Shown here: in pieces, positions 50,401 through 58,765 of the stretch
How positions within the stretch are numbered: the stretch's first letter is position 1
Layout: each line of letters starts with the position of its first letter
Assembly: GCA_026874595.1 (NCBI GenBank)
Contig: CM049322.1
Span: 29,515,340-29,579,339 of the forward strand
From: Sipunculus nudus
Taxonomy: Eukaryota > Annelida > Sipuncula > Golfingiida > Sipunculidae
Direction: 5' to 3'
DNA: 64,000 bases
Position numbers and translations under genes: made by a program
The notes under the pieces: generated by a model
Databases searched by the model: none
What the model was told of the DNA's origin: nothing
Seen by the model: the letters and a program-made list of their open reading frames with translations, nothing else

Positions 50401-53400
50401 AGGATGATGTACACCATTTGCTTAAATGTATTAAACTACAGCAGATACACTTTACTTCTCCGTTTCATAAAAGTTATAAAAACATCAAATTCATATATAT
50501 GCTATATATATTACCGTATATGTATCATAATTTTATGCGATTTTTAAGAAAATTATATCCACTTTACATTTTACAACATTCAAAATTATCATGATCGAGC
50601 GTTTTACAGTTTACAATTTCTGACCCGACAATATGGGTCCACTTTTTATAAGGCAAGTTTAATCACCCTTTGAGAAGGTCCAAGAGATGATCGTATTAGA
50701 GATGGTTTACTGTATATATCATTAATCTTGTAGCAAGGCCGCATCTTAAGGCCTACAGCCTGAGGATGGAACTTCACGGCGGTAGGGGCTACTTCACCTG
50801 GCAGAGACCAGAGGGGCCGTATGATACACAACGTATAGAACAGTATGACGTCACGGAGCAGGAGGTCAATACGGAGGTGTGTACCCCGCCAACATGTATA
50901 ATACATGTAAACCTCACGGCCGATGCTACCGGTTATAACGTCAGTGGCTTGACCGAAGGTCGAACGTACCGGTTTGTGCTCGTTCTCTTTTACCGTGGAG
51001 ACGTGGTCCAGCGCCAGGGATTCATACAGAATAATGGTATACTTAGACCCTCTTTTATTATTTCCCAGTTGTCTTTTTTTCCTTTCAAGGATAAGATATA
51101 TGCCAATAATTAATATAAATACTGCATTCGCAACAGGCTTTAGTTAACGATATCGTTACACGTACATGCCCCCTCTAAAATCATTATACAATCTCAACGA
51201 ACTGGGTATGAATTTCGAAATATCTTACTGTACTCCACCAAATTTGTAATTAACCCATGGTAACTTCATCTCCTGGAGTGCGGCTTGTAAGGAAAATTGG
51301 ACTATGGAAACTTTGTGAACCGGTCATTCGCACAAATAATAATAATTAGGAATTACACATCATCTAGAAGAAATTAGTAAACAATTCCCAAAAGGAGAAA
51401 AATGTTACATCCTCTCTGTTGGTGTATGGAGTTGATTTATACATAACAGTTCTGGCTATTTTCGTTACAGTGGAAGCGCCAGGTAGCGGACCAAATGTCG
51501 GAGCCATTGCTGGAGGTGTTTTGGGGGTCATATGCGGGATAGCTATTCTTGTGGTCGTTATCGTCGTACTTCACAGACAGAAACCAGTATCTGGAGGTAG
51601 TTCATACGGATTGAAGCAAGAATCATTCTCAATTATTTTGACAACCAAACATATACAATGTTTTTGTATTAGTAGAATATTCCTTGCCTGTTTTATTTTG
51701 TTTGGTCGTATACAATTTTGTGAGGGAAAGTTTTCTCTTGTTTTAAAAGGATGTTTCCATTTATCATTTATCGTAGAACTACAACTTACTAGGAAATCTT
51801 TTTCATATATTTCTCTATTTTCAGATCAACAGATGGCCGAATTTTCAGCAAAAACTGTGATGCAAAAGACATCAACAGAAAGTGCTAATTCTGGTCAGTT
51901 ATGCATTGGTTGATTGAATGATTTTGTTGATATAGGAATCGAGATGTGTATGCGTATCCGCCCATAGATTCAAGTAACCGACGTCAGCTGAAAGACCACC
52001 TATCTAATAAGACCACCTGTCTATTAAAACCGTCCTTGAGTGAACCGAAAAGATTCACATTGACCTGTTAATCAAGACTGCTATGCCGATACTAATGGGT
52101 TGTCATATTACACGTTTCACTGGACAAGCATGTTACACTCAATGAACACAATGATCTTTACAGGGGAGATGTACGAAAACCTCAGTAGTCCCTCAGCCTA
52201 TGAAAACATGAAAACGAAAGTCATTGAACAAAGTAAGATTAAGTCTTTTTCTTAAATTGTGTTGGTTTAATGGAAATCTTGTTCTAAATAGGGTAAAGAT
52301 TAAGAAAAAAGTGTTAAAGGAATACACACATGTCACAACAAGAATTCGAAAATTGTGTTTCTTTCTTTTCTATCAGTCACGTGGAAGGGAAATAAAGCCA
52401 TCTTTAGTTGTGAATTAAATTCTTTCCCTACTTTCCTCAGCTTAATGTTTTGTATCCTCCCTGCTTGCCTCCGCCTGATGTTTTGTATCTTTTGCTGTTT
52501 TTCCTCCGCCTGAAGTTTTGTATCCTCCCTACTTTCCTCCACGTAATGTCTTGTATCCTCCCTGCTTTTCTCAGCCTGATGTTTTGTATCTCTTGCTGTT
52601 GCCCTCCGCCTGAAGTTTTGTATCCTCCCTACTTTCCTCCGGCTGATGTTTTGAATCTTCCCTGCTTCCCTCCGCCTGATGTTTTATATCCTCCCTGCCT
52701 TCCTCTGCCTGATGTTTTGTATCGCTTGCTGTTTTCCCTCCGCCTGATGTTTTATATCCTCCCTACTTTCCTCCGGCTGATGTTTTGAATCTTCCCTGCT
52801 ATCCTCCGCCTGATGTTTTGTATCTCTTGCTGTTTTCCCTCCGCCTGAAGTTTTGTATCCTCCCTACTTTCCTCCGGCTGATGTTTTGAATCTTCCCTGC
52901 TTTTCTCTGCCTGATGTTTCGTATCCTCCCTACTTTACTCCGCTTGATGTTTTGTATTCTCCCTGCTTTCTTCCGCCTGATGTTTTGTATCATCTGTTAA
53001 CGTTTCTCATGCATCGTTTTCAGGCAGAACGTATCAAGCTCTCGAAAGGAACGAACATTATGAAGAAGTCACCAGCAAGGATGTATTTCAAGGTAGGTCA
53101 CAGGTTATGTTCTCAGAAACTTGATTTTATTTAACACGGCTTAATTCAATGACTGTTATGTGCTAGAAGTTAGAACATGCAACATAATAAAAAAACGAGG
53201 GGGTTATAAAATTACGGTTTATTTTTATTGCCTAGAAGAAAGCATAATAGGCCTTTTTGCAGCTTTTATATGCTAATACTGTAACTTAAAACATGATAAT
53301 ATGGAATATATAATTTCCTAGCAGTTAGAGACATTTGTAATGTGCAGTTATTACAATGTATAAGCAGTATTAATGTATAACGTGGTCATTTGCTACGTCA

Positions 53401-54355
53401 GTATGGCATGAACTGATAATTATTAACAGTTGACCCAACCTATGAGGAGTTACCCTGGCAACAAGAACGAAAATGTGACAGAGGAGAGAGCGAAGACGTC
53501 CCCGGTATAACCTTCAGTCAGTCGATCGTGCTTTAACTTTACAGACCTATTGATGAGGTTAGTGTTTTGACGTATTCCGTTCCTTAATTAATTCAGTTAT
53601 AAAGAATATCGACTTTTCCGAAGTAAAATGTGTCTCTGGTAATACAGCAAGCATGATATTTAGCTGAGCATTCGATCAAGCGATAGAGATAGAAAAGGTA
53701 GAATATAAGAATATATGAAGCTAAATATAAGTTGAAACTATTTTTGTTATCAATCCAGTGTTTGGCGGACATTGGAAGCAATGAAAATTTGCTCGGTTGA
53801 TACCCTAATATTCTTTTTTAAAATACTTTTTTTCAATAAATTATAATGTCGATGTCACTAGAAAAAGCAAGTTGTCAGTTAAATGAATCACTATTCGCCT
53901 AATTGTAAAGGAATCTATTTCTAAATCGATGTACAACAATGGCATGACCATTTTTTCAGAAGACGGAACCTATGAAGAATTGTCAGTTTCACAAAGGAAA
54001 GGAACTGGTCCAAGCGAGACGTCACTAGCTGGTAAATGATCACATAATTTTTTTATATATAGCTTACCCCTAGAATACCAAGAGTAACTTGAAAGTTTTG
54101 AGTATTGGTTGCATATCTAATTTTTAAATTTAAAAGTCAAATGCTCAACTACTATCTGCTAGTGTAATTAACTAAAATGAACTTCTGAAGATTAACCTAA
54201 AATCTGTGTTTTTAAAACAACAAAAAATATTGGATTCTAATTAACCGTTAAATTTCAACAAGCGGTTATACTTTGTAGTTATTACCAGCTAAACTTGTAA
54301 TTCTTTCTTCTGAGCAGTAGACCAAGCTTTATACGAGAAACTGAAGTCGCAGTGA
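39077..54355 (+). CDS. Multi-Ig/FN3 transmembrane receptor with tyrosine-motif tail (17 exons)
   Basis: Spliced gene with coding exons 39077-39128, 39533-39847, 41051-41336, 44795-45130, 45500-45781, 46007-46297, 47340-47621, 48405-48710, 49384-49689, 50734-51036, 51471-51596, 51825-51893, 52164-52232, 53024-53092, 53430-53504, 53960-54031 and 54318-54355. Every junction is AG/GT and every intron falls in phase 1, which strongly supports the model. The product, about 1,090 residues, is a signal peptide, seven Ig domains, two FN3 domains, one transmembrane helix and a tail with seven YxxL/V/M motifs. From the families, such a protein should sit in the plasma membrane, bind a ligand or a neighbouring cell through its Ig domains, and signal through phosphotyrosine and SH2 proteins; an immune or a cell-adhesion role are both possible. 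The oddities are a frame break in the second Ig exon (41051-41336) and a cysteine-free seventh Ig domain. I cannot name an orthologue. Additional exons could hide in the 3.5-kb intron at 41337-44794, though I saw none. Confidence 0.88.
39533..39847 (+). CDS. Receptor exon 2: Ig domain 1 (V-like)
   Basis: One Ig domain on one symmetric phase 1-1 exon (315 nt). The B-strand cysteine lies in VLLNCSDF, the C-strand tryptophan in YTISWY, and the F-strand cysteine in DDSSTYKC, the usual Asp-x-x-x-Tyr-x-Cys signature. An additional cysteine (GICQLS) lies just before the F strand. Acceptor TTTTATCTAG and donor GTAAGT are both good. Confidence 0.9.
41051..41336 (+). CDS. Receptor exon 3: Ig domain 2, frame broken
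   Basis: The N-terminal half reads EEVVFTCLPG in the frame set by the upstream acceptor. The C-terminal half reads NQGLYSCQVQHKAGES in a different frame, set by the downstream donor at 41337. Both ends give the phase 1 expected of this gene, but the exon is 286 nt, one more than a multiple of three. The break lies between about 41111 and 41178, where the first frame meets TGA at 41179. No C-strand tryptophan is found in either main frame; one occurs in the third frame near 41140, so more than one indel may be present. It is either a real loss-of-function change or an assembly or sequencing error. Confidence 0.75.
41337..44794 (+). other. Largest receptor intron (3.5 kb)
   Basis: It holds an AT microsatellite (41443-41489) and a GT microsatellite (41778-41804). 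An open frame at 43076-43348 has no Ig or FN3 signature. I found no further phase 1-1 Ig exon here. Confidence 0.6.
44795..45130 (+). CDS. Receptor exon 4: Ig domain 3 with extra cysteine pair
   Basis: Symmetric phase 1-1 exon (336 nt). The B-strand cysteine is in GALTCLID, the C-strand tryptophan in LVAWERC, and the F-strand signature is QANYTCHV. Two extra cysteines flank the C-C' region (CRLGSFC) and could form a second, local disulfide. The acceptor is AAATTTCAG and the donor GTGAGT. Confidence 0.88.
45500..45781 (+). CDS. Receptor exon 5: Ig domain 4 (I-set-like)
   Basis: Symmetric phase 1-1 exon (282 nt). It starts with a proline-rich linker (PPSQAP). It has the B-strand cysteine in VVLVCIP, tryptophan in YRWTRS, and an I-set style F strand, DDQGNYRCRVAN, with the G strand ending in VLLEVD. 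It is the most canonical Ig domain of the gene. Confidence 0.93.
46007..46297 (+). CDS. Receptor exon 6: Ig domain 5 with four cysteines
   Basis: Symmetric phase 1-1 exon (291 nt). The B-strand cysteine is in IILTCIST, the tryptophan in VRWSCLG and the F-strand cysteine in VCRCSAY. The cysteine directly after the C-strand Trp-Ser and the one two residues before the F-strand cysteine could pair as a second disulfide between adjacent strands. The acceptor follows a run of T (GTTTTTTTGTAG); the donor is GTAAGT. Confidence 0.88.
46541..46577. repeat. (AC)n(TC)n compound microsatellite
   Basis: AC repeats followed by TC repeats in the receptor intron 46298-47339. The rest of that intron shows nothing recognisable. 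Confidence 0.93.
47340..47621 (+). CDS. Receptor exon 7: Ig domain 6
   Basis: Symmetric phase 1-1 exon (282 nt). The pattern is that of a C2/I-type domain of adhesion receptors: a cysteine in SATCRTI, a proline-rich B-C turn (GRPPCSYAWYKND), and an F strand with REITCVPRN. An extra cysteine occurs in the B-C turn. The acceptor CTGTTTTTACAG is strong. Confidence 0.88.
48405..48710 (+). CDS. Receptor exon 8: Ig-like domain 7 without disulfide cysteines
   Basis: Symmetric phase 1-1 exon (306 nt) with an Ig fold signature: C-strand tryptophan in FSWFHE, E strand LNITNVTV, and F strand DEGNYTAHADN. The two positions that should be cysteine are leucine/threonine (SLSLTVD) and alanine (NYTAHA). Several N-glycosylation sequons are present (NIT, NVT, NYT, NGS). 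Cysteine-free Ig domains are known elsewhere, so this need not be inactive. Confidence 0.85.
49384..49689 (+). CDS. Receptor exon 9: FN3 domain 1
   Basis: Symmetric phase 1-1 exon (306 nt). FN3 landmarks are the opening APGEPS, the B-strand VEIWWRA, the C-strand FSIRYRE, and the hallmark LNPGTSYQFQVVAHN followed by SNEVTFVT in the G strand. It follows the Ig block, the usual order in Ig/FN3 adhesion receptors. Confidence 0.93.
50640..50715. repeat. Repeat fragment next to FN3 exon 2
   Basis: Contains CCAAGAGATGATCGTATTAG and GTTTACTGTAT, resembling the ends of the CGACCACCT repeat family seen at 4526-5160. It ends about 20 bases before the FN3-2 acceptor, so its loss or spread could influence that splice site. 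Confidence 0.3.
50734..51036 (+). CDS. Receptor exon 10: FN3 domain 2
   Basis: Symmetric phase 1-1 exon (303 nt). FN3 hallmarks are the B-strand GYFTWQRPEG, and VSGLTEGRTYRFVLVLFYRG for the E-F turn and F strand. A vicinal cysteine pair (CTPPTC) lies in the middle and probably bridges a hairpin. The domain is more divergent than the first FN3. The acceptor (TTAATCTTGTAG) sits directly after a repeat fragment at 50640-50715. Confidence 0.82.
51471..51596 (+). CDS. Receptor exon 11: transmembrane segment
   Basis: Symmetric phase 1-1 exon (126 nt). A Gly/Pro-rich juxtamembrane stretch (EAPGSGPN) leads into a single hydrophobic helix of about 25 residues starting VGAIAGGVLGVICG and ending in Ile/Val, then a basic stop-transfer HRQK. 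The topology is type I, with the Ig/FN3 part outside. Confidence 0.95.
51825..51893 (+). CDS. Receptor exon 12: cytoplasmic linker
   Basis: A 69-nt phase 1-1 exon after a strong acceptor (TTTCTCTATTTTCAG). It encodes a polar, Ser/Thr-rich linker (MAEFSAKTVMQKTST) with no tyrosine. It has the same length as the next two exons, which do carry tyrosines. Confidence 0.82.
52164..52232 (+). CDS. Receptor exon 13: tail exon, motifs YENL and YENM
   Basis: A 69-nt phase 1-1 exon that reads EMYENLSSPSAYENMKTK. The first tyrosine fits YxxL. The second, SAYENM, fits the YxxM consensus known to bind the PI3-kinase p85 SH2 domain. The spacing YxxL-x5-Yxx(M) is one residue shorter than a canonical ITAM. 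Confidence 0.9.
52430..52995 (+). repeat. Intronic 33-bp minisatellite, about 16 copies
   Basis: About sixteen units of 33-35 bp, each close to TTTTGTATCCTCCCTGC followed by a CTTCCTCCGCCTGATG-like half, in the intron between tail exons 13 and 14. Units containing CTTGCTGTT recur every three to four units, so there is a higher-order period. The + strand is almost pure pyrimidine in many units. Open frames on both strands (an 11-residue PPDVLYPPCLP-type periodicity) come from the repeat and shift frame along the array, so I do not call them coding. Confidence 0.92.
53024..53092 (+). CDS. Receptor exon 14: tail exon, motifs YQAL and YEEV
   Basis: A 69-nt phase 1-1 exon reading RTYQALERNEHYEEVTSK. 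It has the same length and layout as exon 13: tyrosines at codons 3 and 12, Leu at 6, Lys at 18 and Gln at the end. This points to an exon duplication. The acceptor GCATCGTTTTCAG lies about 30 bases after the minisatellite. Confidence 0.9.
53430..53504 (+). CDS. Receptor exon 15: tail exon, motif YEEL
   Basis: A 75-nt phase 1-1 exon reading DPTYEELPWQQERK and ending in an acidic stretch. Acidic residues next to Y-E-E-L favour Src-family kinases in known substrates. It resembles the next exon (D-x-TYEEL, then Gln, Arg-Lys, Ser-Glu), suggesting a second exon duplication. Confidence 0.88.
53960..54031 (+). CDS. Receptor exon 16: tail exon, motif YEEL
   Basis: A 72-nt phase 1-1 exon, acceptor CCATTTTTTCAG and donor GTAAAT. 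It reads EDGTYEELSVSQRK across the junction. The acidic EDG before the tyrosine recalls the hemITAM of C-type lectin receptors (acidic-acidic-Gly before Tyr-x-x-Leu), though here one Thr intervenes. Confidence 0.88.
54318..54355 (+). CDS. Receptor exon 17: last coding exon, motif YEKL and stop
   Basis: It starts after TTCTTTCTTCTGAGCAG in phase 1 and reads DQALYEKLKSQ, then TGA at 54353-54355. It adds the seventh tyrosine motif (YEKL). The 3'-UTR follows. Confidence 0.88.
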
Positions 54356-55027
54356 GAAGGAGCAATGAGAAGAAACATTGAAAACGATGATTCAGTTTAA
54401 TTCATTTCAATCGGATTATGCTATAATGTCTATCAAAAACAGATAAAATACATTTCTTTTGCATTATTTGTGAGTCCATGTATGGTATACACAGACTGGT
54501 CTCTAAAATCCATGTAACTCAAAGAAAACGGTGTCCAGGACACGGCGGTGTTAGTCTGTCCCACATAGTAGGTTGTTTTTTATGACAACCGAGGCAGCAA
54601 TATAAGCTTATCCATGATATGAAACATGACAGCAACTGCACTGCAGTTTATAAAGCGATACAAGATACCAAACAATGTGTTTGATAGGATACTCCGAGTA
54701 AGTGTCAGATCCACCTGTGTGAACTTATCTTAACTAATATATAGGATGTTTCTTTGGAGACCGCATCAGTGTTTAGGTCTGTCTCAGAACTTTGTTCCTA
54801 ATATAGTGACGAAGGAAGTTGAAATCATTAGAAGCACGTGTTTAGGCTAAATCCCCATGGTCACATGGTATCTATACATAAACCTAAGATGTGAAATGGG
54901 TCCTCAATCGTCTTTAAGGAATACATAAAATATGGCAGATCTAAGGTGTTGTAAGCGGATAGACAAGACTACATTGGGACAGACAAGCACAGAATTAACT
55001 CATGGTATAATATCATTGAATATGATA

Positions 55028-55033
55028 AATAAA
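55028..55033 (+). terminator. Candidate polyadenylation signal of the receptor gene
   Basis: AATAAA, the first canonical hexamer I see after the stop codon, giving a 3'-UTR of about 0.7 kb (54356 to about 55055). The retrotransposon remnant begins only about 170 bases further on. Confidence 0.45.
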
Positions 55034-55224
55034 GTACTAAAGTCCTGTCGTTTCAGCCTTGATAAGCACTATAATACTTATGTAAGCAGTTATTCCCAGC
55101 TTATAACAATGATTCATTTTACGAGTGCTGCAATTTGAGCATATACTATGTACGTCTGTTGTAAATCTTATGGAACGGTTTTTTTTTCTATTTATGTGCC
55201 GCTGACTTTATCAACATGGATAAT

Positions 55225-56046
55225 GATAAAAATTTTTGTTTTCTGGTCTAGGAAATGCAGAAATAGCACTTATTTTAGCATCAACAGGTTTTACTTGACC
55301 CTGCCCTAAAATATGACCCAAAAATGTTACTTGTGCATGACAAAACTCAGATTCTACCTAGTTGATGGTCAGACGTGTTTCACTGAGTCTTTCGAAGAGG
55401 TCGTGAAGAATTTGCAGATGTTTCTCCCTGGTGTCGCTGTACATGATAAGGTCATCAATATATGCGTCGCAGCCCTGAATGTCCTTGACAACCATATGGA
55501 TGAGGCGCTGGAACGTGGCTGGCGAGTTCTTCATGCCAAACGGCATAACTTTATACTGGTAGAGATTTTGTGTCTTCACAAATGCGGACACTTCTTTCGC
55601 TCGAACTGTCAGCGGAACTTGCCAGAATCCTTTTAGCAAGTCAAACATGGAAACATATCTGGAGCTACCGATTCTATCAATACAATCATCGATCTTCGGA
55701 ATCGGGAACGTGTCAGTCTTGGTGACAGAGTTCAGTTTTCGATAACCTGTGCACATACAGTAACTTCCAACAGGTTTTAGCACAAGAATACATGATGAAC
55801 TCCAGTTACTGTTACTAGGTTCAATAAATCATTGTCCATTAAATATTGAACCTCATCTTGTAGATACGTTTGCTTTTCTAGATTCAGTCTATTAGGATGC
55901 TGCTTGACTGCGCTTGCCTCGCCAACATCGACGTCATGGCACAATATGTTAGTTCGCGTTGGAATGTCACCAAACAAATGTTCATAATTCCGCAGCAGGT
56001 TCTTGAGGTTTTGTTGTCGTTGAAAAATCATTTGAAAGTGATACAA
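55225..56046 (-). pseudogene. Ty3/gypsy-type reverse transcriptase remnant
   Basis: Two main frames on the - strand. The upstream one (56046 down to about 55800) has the region before the RT fingers (FGDIPTRTNI, KQHPNRLNL). The second (55783 down to 55358) has the RT core: FDLLKGFWQVPLT, VMPFGMKNSPATFQ and the catalytic YIDD at about 55451-55462. A frame change separates the two near 55800, and an in-frame stop at 55355-55357 is followed by more RT-like sequence (VTFLGHILGQGQV) until about 55235, where homology ends. RNase H and integrase are missing, so the copy is dead and truncated. Confidence 0.88.
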
Positions 56047-56578
56047 AACCCATCATGTATGAATGGCTAGAATAACTCCATTTCAGAGTCAGAAGAGGAA
56101 TCTACTACTTCAGTTTCATCAAACAAAGAACTGACACTGATAGTGTTAGTCATCAACTTTTTTTCACAGTCATTAAAGGAATCTACATCGTTATTACAAT
56201 CAAAATCCTCATGGGAGTCAACAGAGGAATTTTCCTCATCTGAAACAAACTTCTGTTTGTTATAAGAGGACCTGGCCTCTTTTGAAATACTCTCGCAAGA
56301 GTCATAAAAGGACTTAGCCTTACTTAAAGAATACTCCTCGCAGGAGCCTTCAAAGGACTAGCCTTAAAAAATTACTCACAGGAATCAACTGAGGTTTTCA
56401 ACCCGCAAGCTACAGATTCTTTTTTGAAGTCGAGGGCACGATGGCCTCCGTAGCATCAAACCCTTTATTAGAGTCAATAAAGGAGTTGTATCCCTTATTT
56501 ACATGAAAAGTGTCTGTCTCTTGTACTATGCTATGCACAGATTTTGAAACAAACCAGAAGGTTTACACTTTGGTTTAT
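56047..56578 (-). other. Spacer between gag and RT remnants
   Basis: This is where a retroviral-type protease would normally lie. I see acidic, Ser-rich frames with stops and no Asp-Ser/Thr-Gly active site, so the protease seems deleted or decayed. Confidence 0.4.
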
Positions 56579-57720
56579 TGCAAGTTTCTAGCACAGAGAT
56601 TTTAGATGGCCTTCCTTTTTGCAGTAAGTACAGATTTTCTTAGAAAATGACTAGCCTTGGTTGGATTCAGACACAGTGGACGTGGACTGAGGTGTAGCAA
56701 TGGACTTTGCTGAACTATCAGGACTACTAGTACTGGTTGACTGCGCCATAAACTTCTTTTGACCATACTGATTTACATTCTTGTTCGTGAATGACAGGTT
56801 TGATTTGCTGGTAAAGGACATTTTGTGTTGATGAATATTCATTAGCTAATTGAGCAGCAATGTCAAGTGTTTGAAGACTTTTCTCATCCAGAAAAAATTA
56901 AACATCTGCGTTAATGCAGCGCTTTAATTCTTCAAGCCAAATCAACTAAGCGCAAATTGTCATAATCTTTCATTATATTTTTATAACAACACCAGCTATC
57001 AAAATCTGCTCTTTTGTCCTAGCAAATTTAACGTAGGTCTGATTTTTGCGCTTTTCCCAATTTCTGAATTTCTGGCCGTAAGCCTCCAAAATTAACTCAT
57101 AAACTTTCAGGATTAACCGTTTAACCTGGTCATATTTAGCAGCGGCTTCTACTGAAAGCTCTGTATAAATTTCTCTGCACTTTGTAATTGCATAGTCCAA
57201 TTTTCCTTAGGCCATTTCAGCTACCTTCTCAAAGTGTAAGAAATATTTATCAACCTCTTTTTCGTGAAAAGGTGGGACTAGTCTAATGTGTTTAGTAACA
57301 TCAAAACTGTGAGTTTGAGCAGCACTTAGACTATGTTCTAGTTTAAGTCTTTCTAACTCCAGTCATTTTAACTCAATTTCTTTTTATTTTTCTGGTCTTT
57401 CTCTTTCTATTTCTTTTTGTTTTTCTAATTCCCTCTCTTCTCTTGGTTTTTTGTCTAATTCTAACTGTTTAAATGCTAGATAATGATGCATTTCTAACTT
57501 TTTTAATTCCAACTGCATAGCAAGGCTTTCATTTTTTATGTTTCCACTTCACTCTCTTCAATCAAACCTTTGCCAACTAGATCCTGCGTGATTTTAGCAA
57601 TGATATCAGGCTTTCTCAAAGCTTTTTCCACACTTAGCCCTTAGTGTTGTCCCAAACGCAACAACTGATCTTTTGTCAACGGTTCAAGTTGATCAGGGTC
57701 GGGATCTTCAACAAATGTCT
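56579..57720 (-). pseudogene. Retrotransposon gag remnant with zinc knuckle
   Basis: Read on the - strand, it has a capsid C-terminal segment around 57000-57190 (KRLILKVYELILEAYGQKFR, resembling the capsid of Gmr1-like gypsy elements from which vertebrate SCAN domains derive). Further on there is a CCHC knuckle, CTYCKKEGHLKSLC, at 56591-56632 (Cys-x2-Cys-x4-His-x4-Cys). Several stops and frame changes break it. Gmr1-like assignment is inference from the capsid segment alone. Confidence 0.72.
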
Positions 57721-57885
57721 CAATTTGAAATCTGCCATGTTAAGATGTTAAAACAATAACAAAAAAAAACACTGAGATAAATCTTGTAAACGATGTATTG
57801 TAAATCATTTGTAATCTTGTAAACCAATGTATAGTAAAATAATGTGTCTAGGTCAAGGCCTAATAAATTGTCAAAACTATCAAGC

Positions 57886-57904
57886 ATCCCAGACGAGCCC
57901 CCCA
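57886..57904 (-). other. Primer-binding site, tRNA-Pro type
   Basis: The - strand reads TGGGGGGCTCGTCTGGGAT, five bases inside the LTR. This is the tRNA-Pro primer site known from murine leukaemia viruses (TGGGGGCTCGTCCGGGAT) with one extra G and one C-to-T change. Confidence 0.7.
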
Positions 57905-57909
57905 TTTTA

Positions 57910-58713
57910 TGTTACGTAATCTAATATCAACAGATCACGTAGTCGTGACGAGCATACATTTTGTCCTGGAGATAAAAAAATCAGATTCTGTAACACTAGG
58001 CAGCGTGAAATGTCTAGGGAAATGATTAAAGAATAAACAATCCTAACATTACAATACACTACATCAATACAGTTACACTGTATAACAACAGTACAACAGT
58101 AAATCAATACAAGTATATAAATAAAGTGATACCACCACTGCCACAGCAACAACAAGTCCTTTAAAGCATATAATTCAGATGAACAGTTCACATAACTCTT
58201 CTCAGAGAAAAACAGTCCAGTTAAATCCAAAATCAATTTGCTGGAATCCAAAAGTGAAGTTCTTGTTATAGTCCCGAAAGCAAACTGAAGACTATATAAG
58301 ATCTGTCACAAATTTAGAAGAAAATTTATAACTGCCACAATTATCAGAAAAGGTCCACTGACACACACTCTTCTGTGTCCGCTGGGATTTTTCTCTTCTC
58401 TCTCCCAGCTCTAAAACACCGCCCCTTATTTATATCTTTTCACCTCAAGCCGAGAACTTTCCATTTCTCGAACATTCCAAAGAACCTAATAGTACACACA
58501 TTGCTGGAAAAAACTAGAACAACGAAAGCTGTGTTTCTACATATCAGGGTTCACACGTGGGCCGGCCCGGCGAGAAAGCCCCAGACCTAGCATGACCGCT
58601 GTTTACACGTCAGACTTCACGCGTGGGCCGGGCTATGCCGCCATAGCAACGACCAATGCTAGCGCTGCACATACACATGTAAGACTGCTGCATACAATAA
58701 AAGAGACATCTGT

Positions 58714-58717
<4 letters not shown>
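57910..58717 (-). mobile_element. Long terminal repeat (5' LTR of the - strand element)
   Basis: 808 bp bounded by TGTTAC at one end and GTAACA at the other, a short inverted repeat as expected for LTR ends. The first 150 bases (+ strand) match the LTR start at 63812. The primer-binding site and gag lie on the low-coordinate side, so this is the 5' LTR of an element read leftwards. Its outer edge directly abuts an AT microsatellite. Confidence 0.8.

Positions 58718-58764
<47 letters not shown>
58718..58764. repeat. (AT)n microsatellite at LTR border
   Basis: AT run that begins immediately outside the LTR end. Confidence 0.95.

Positions 58765-58765
<1 letters not shown>

Noticed and set aside
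52450-53134. Long open frames on both strands through the minisatellite
   Set aside because: They follow the 33-bp period and switch frame when units are 34-35 bp; the true exon 14 lies after them with its own acceptor.
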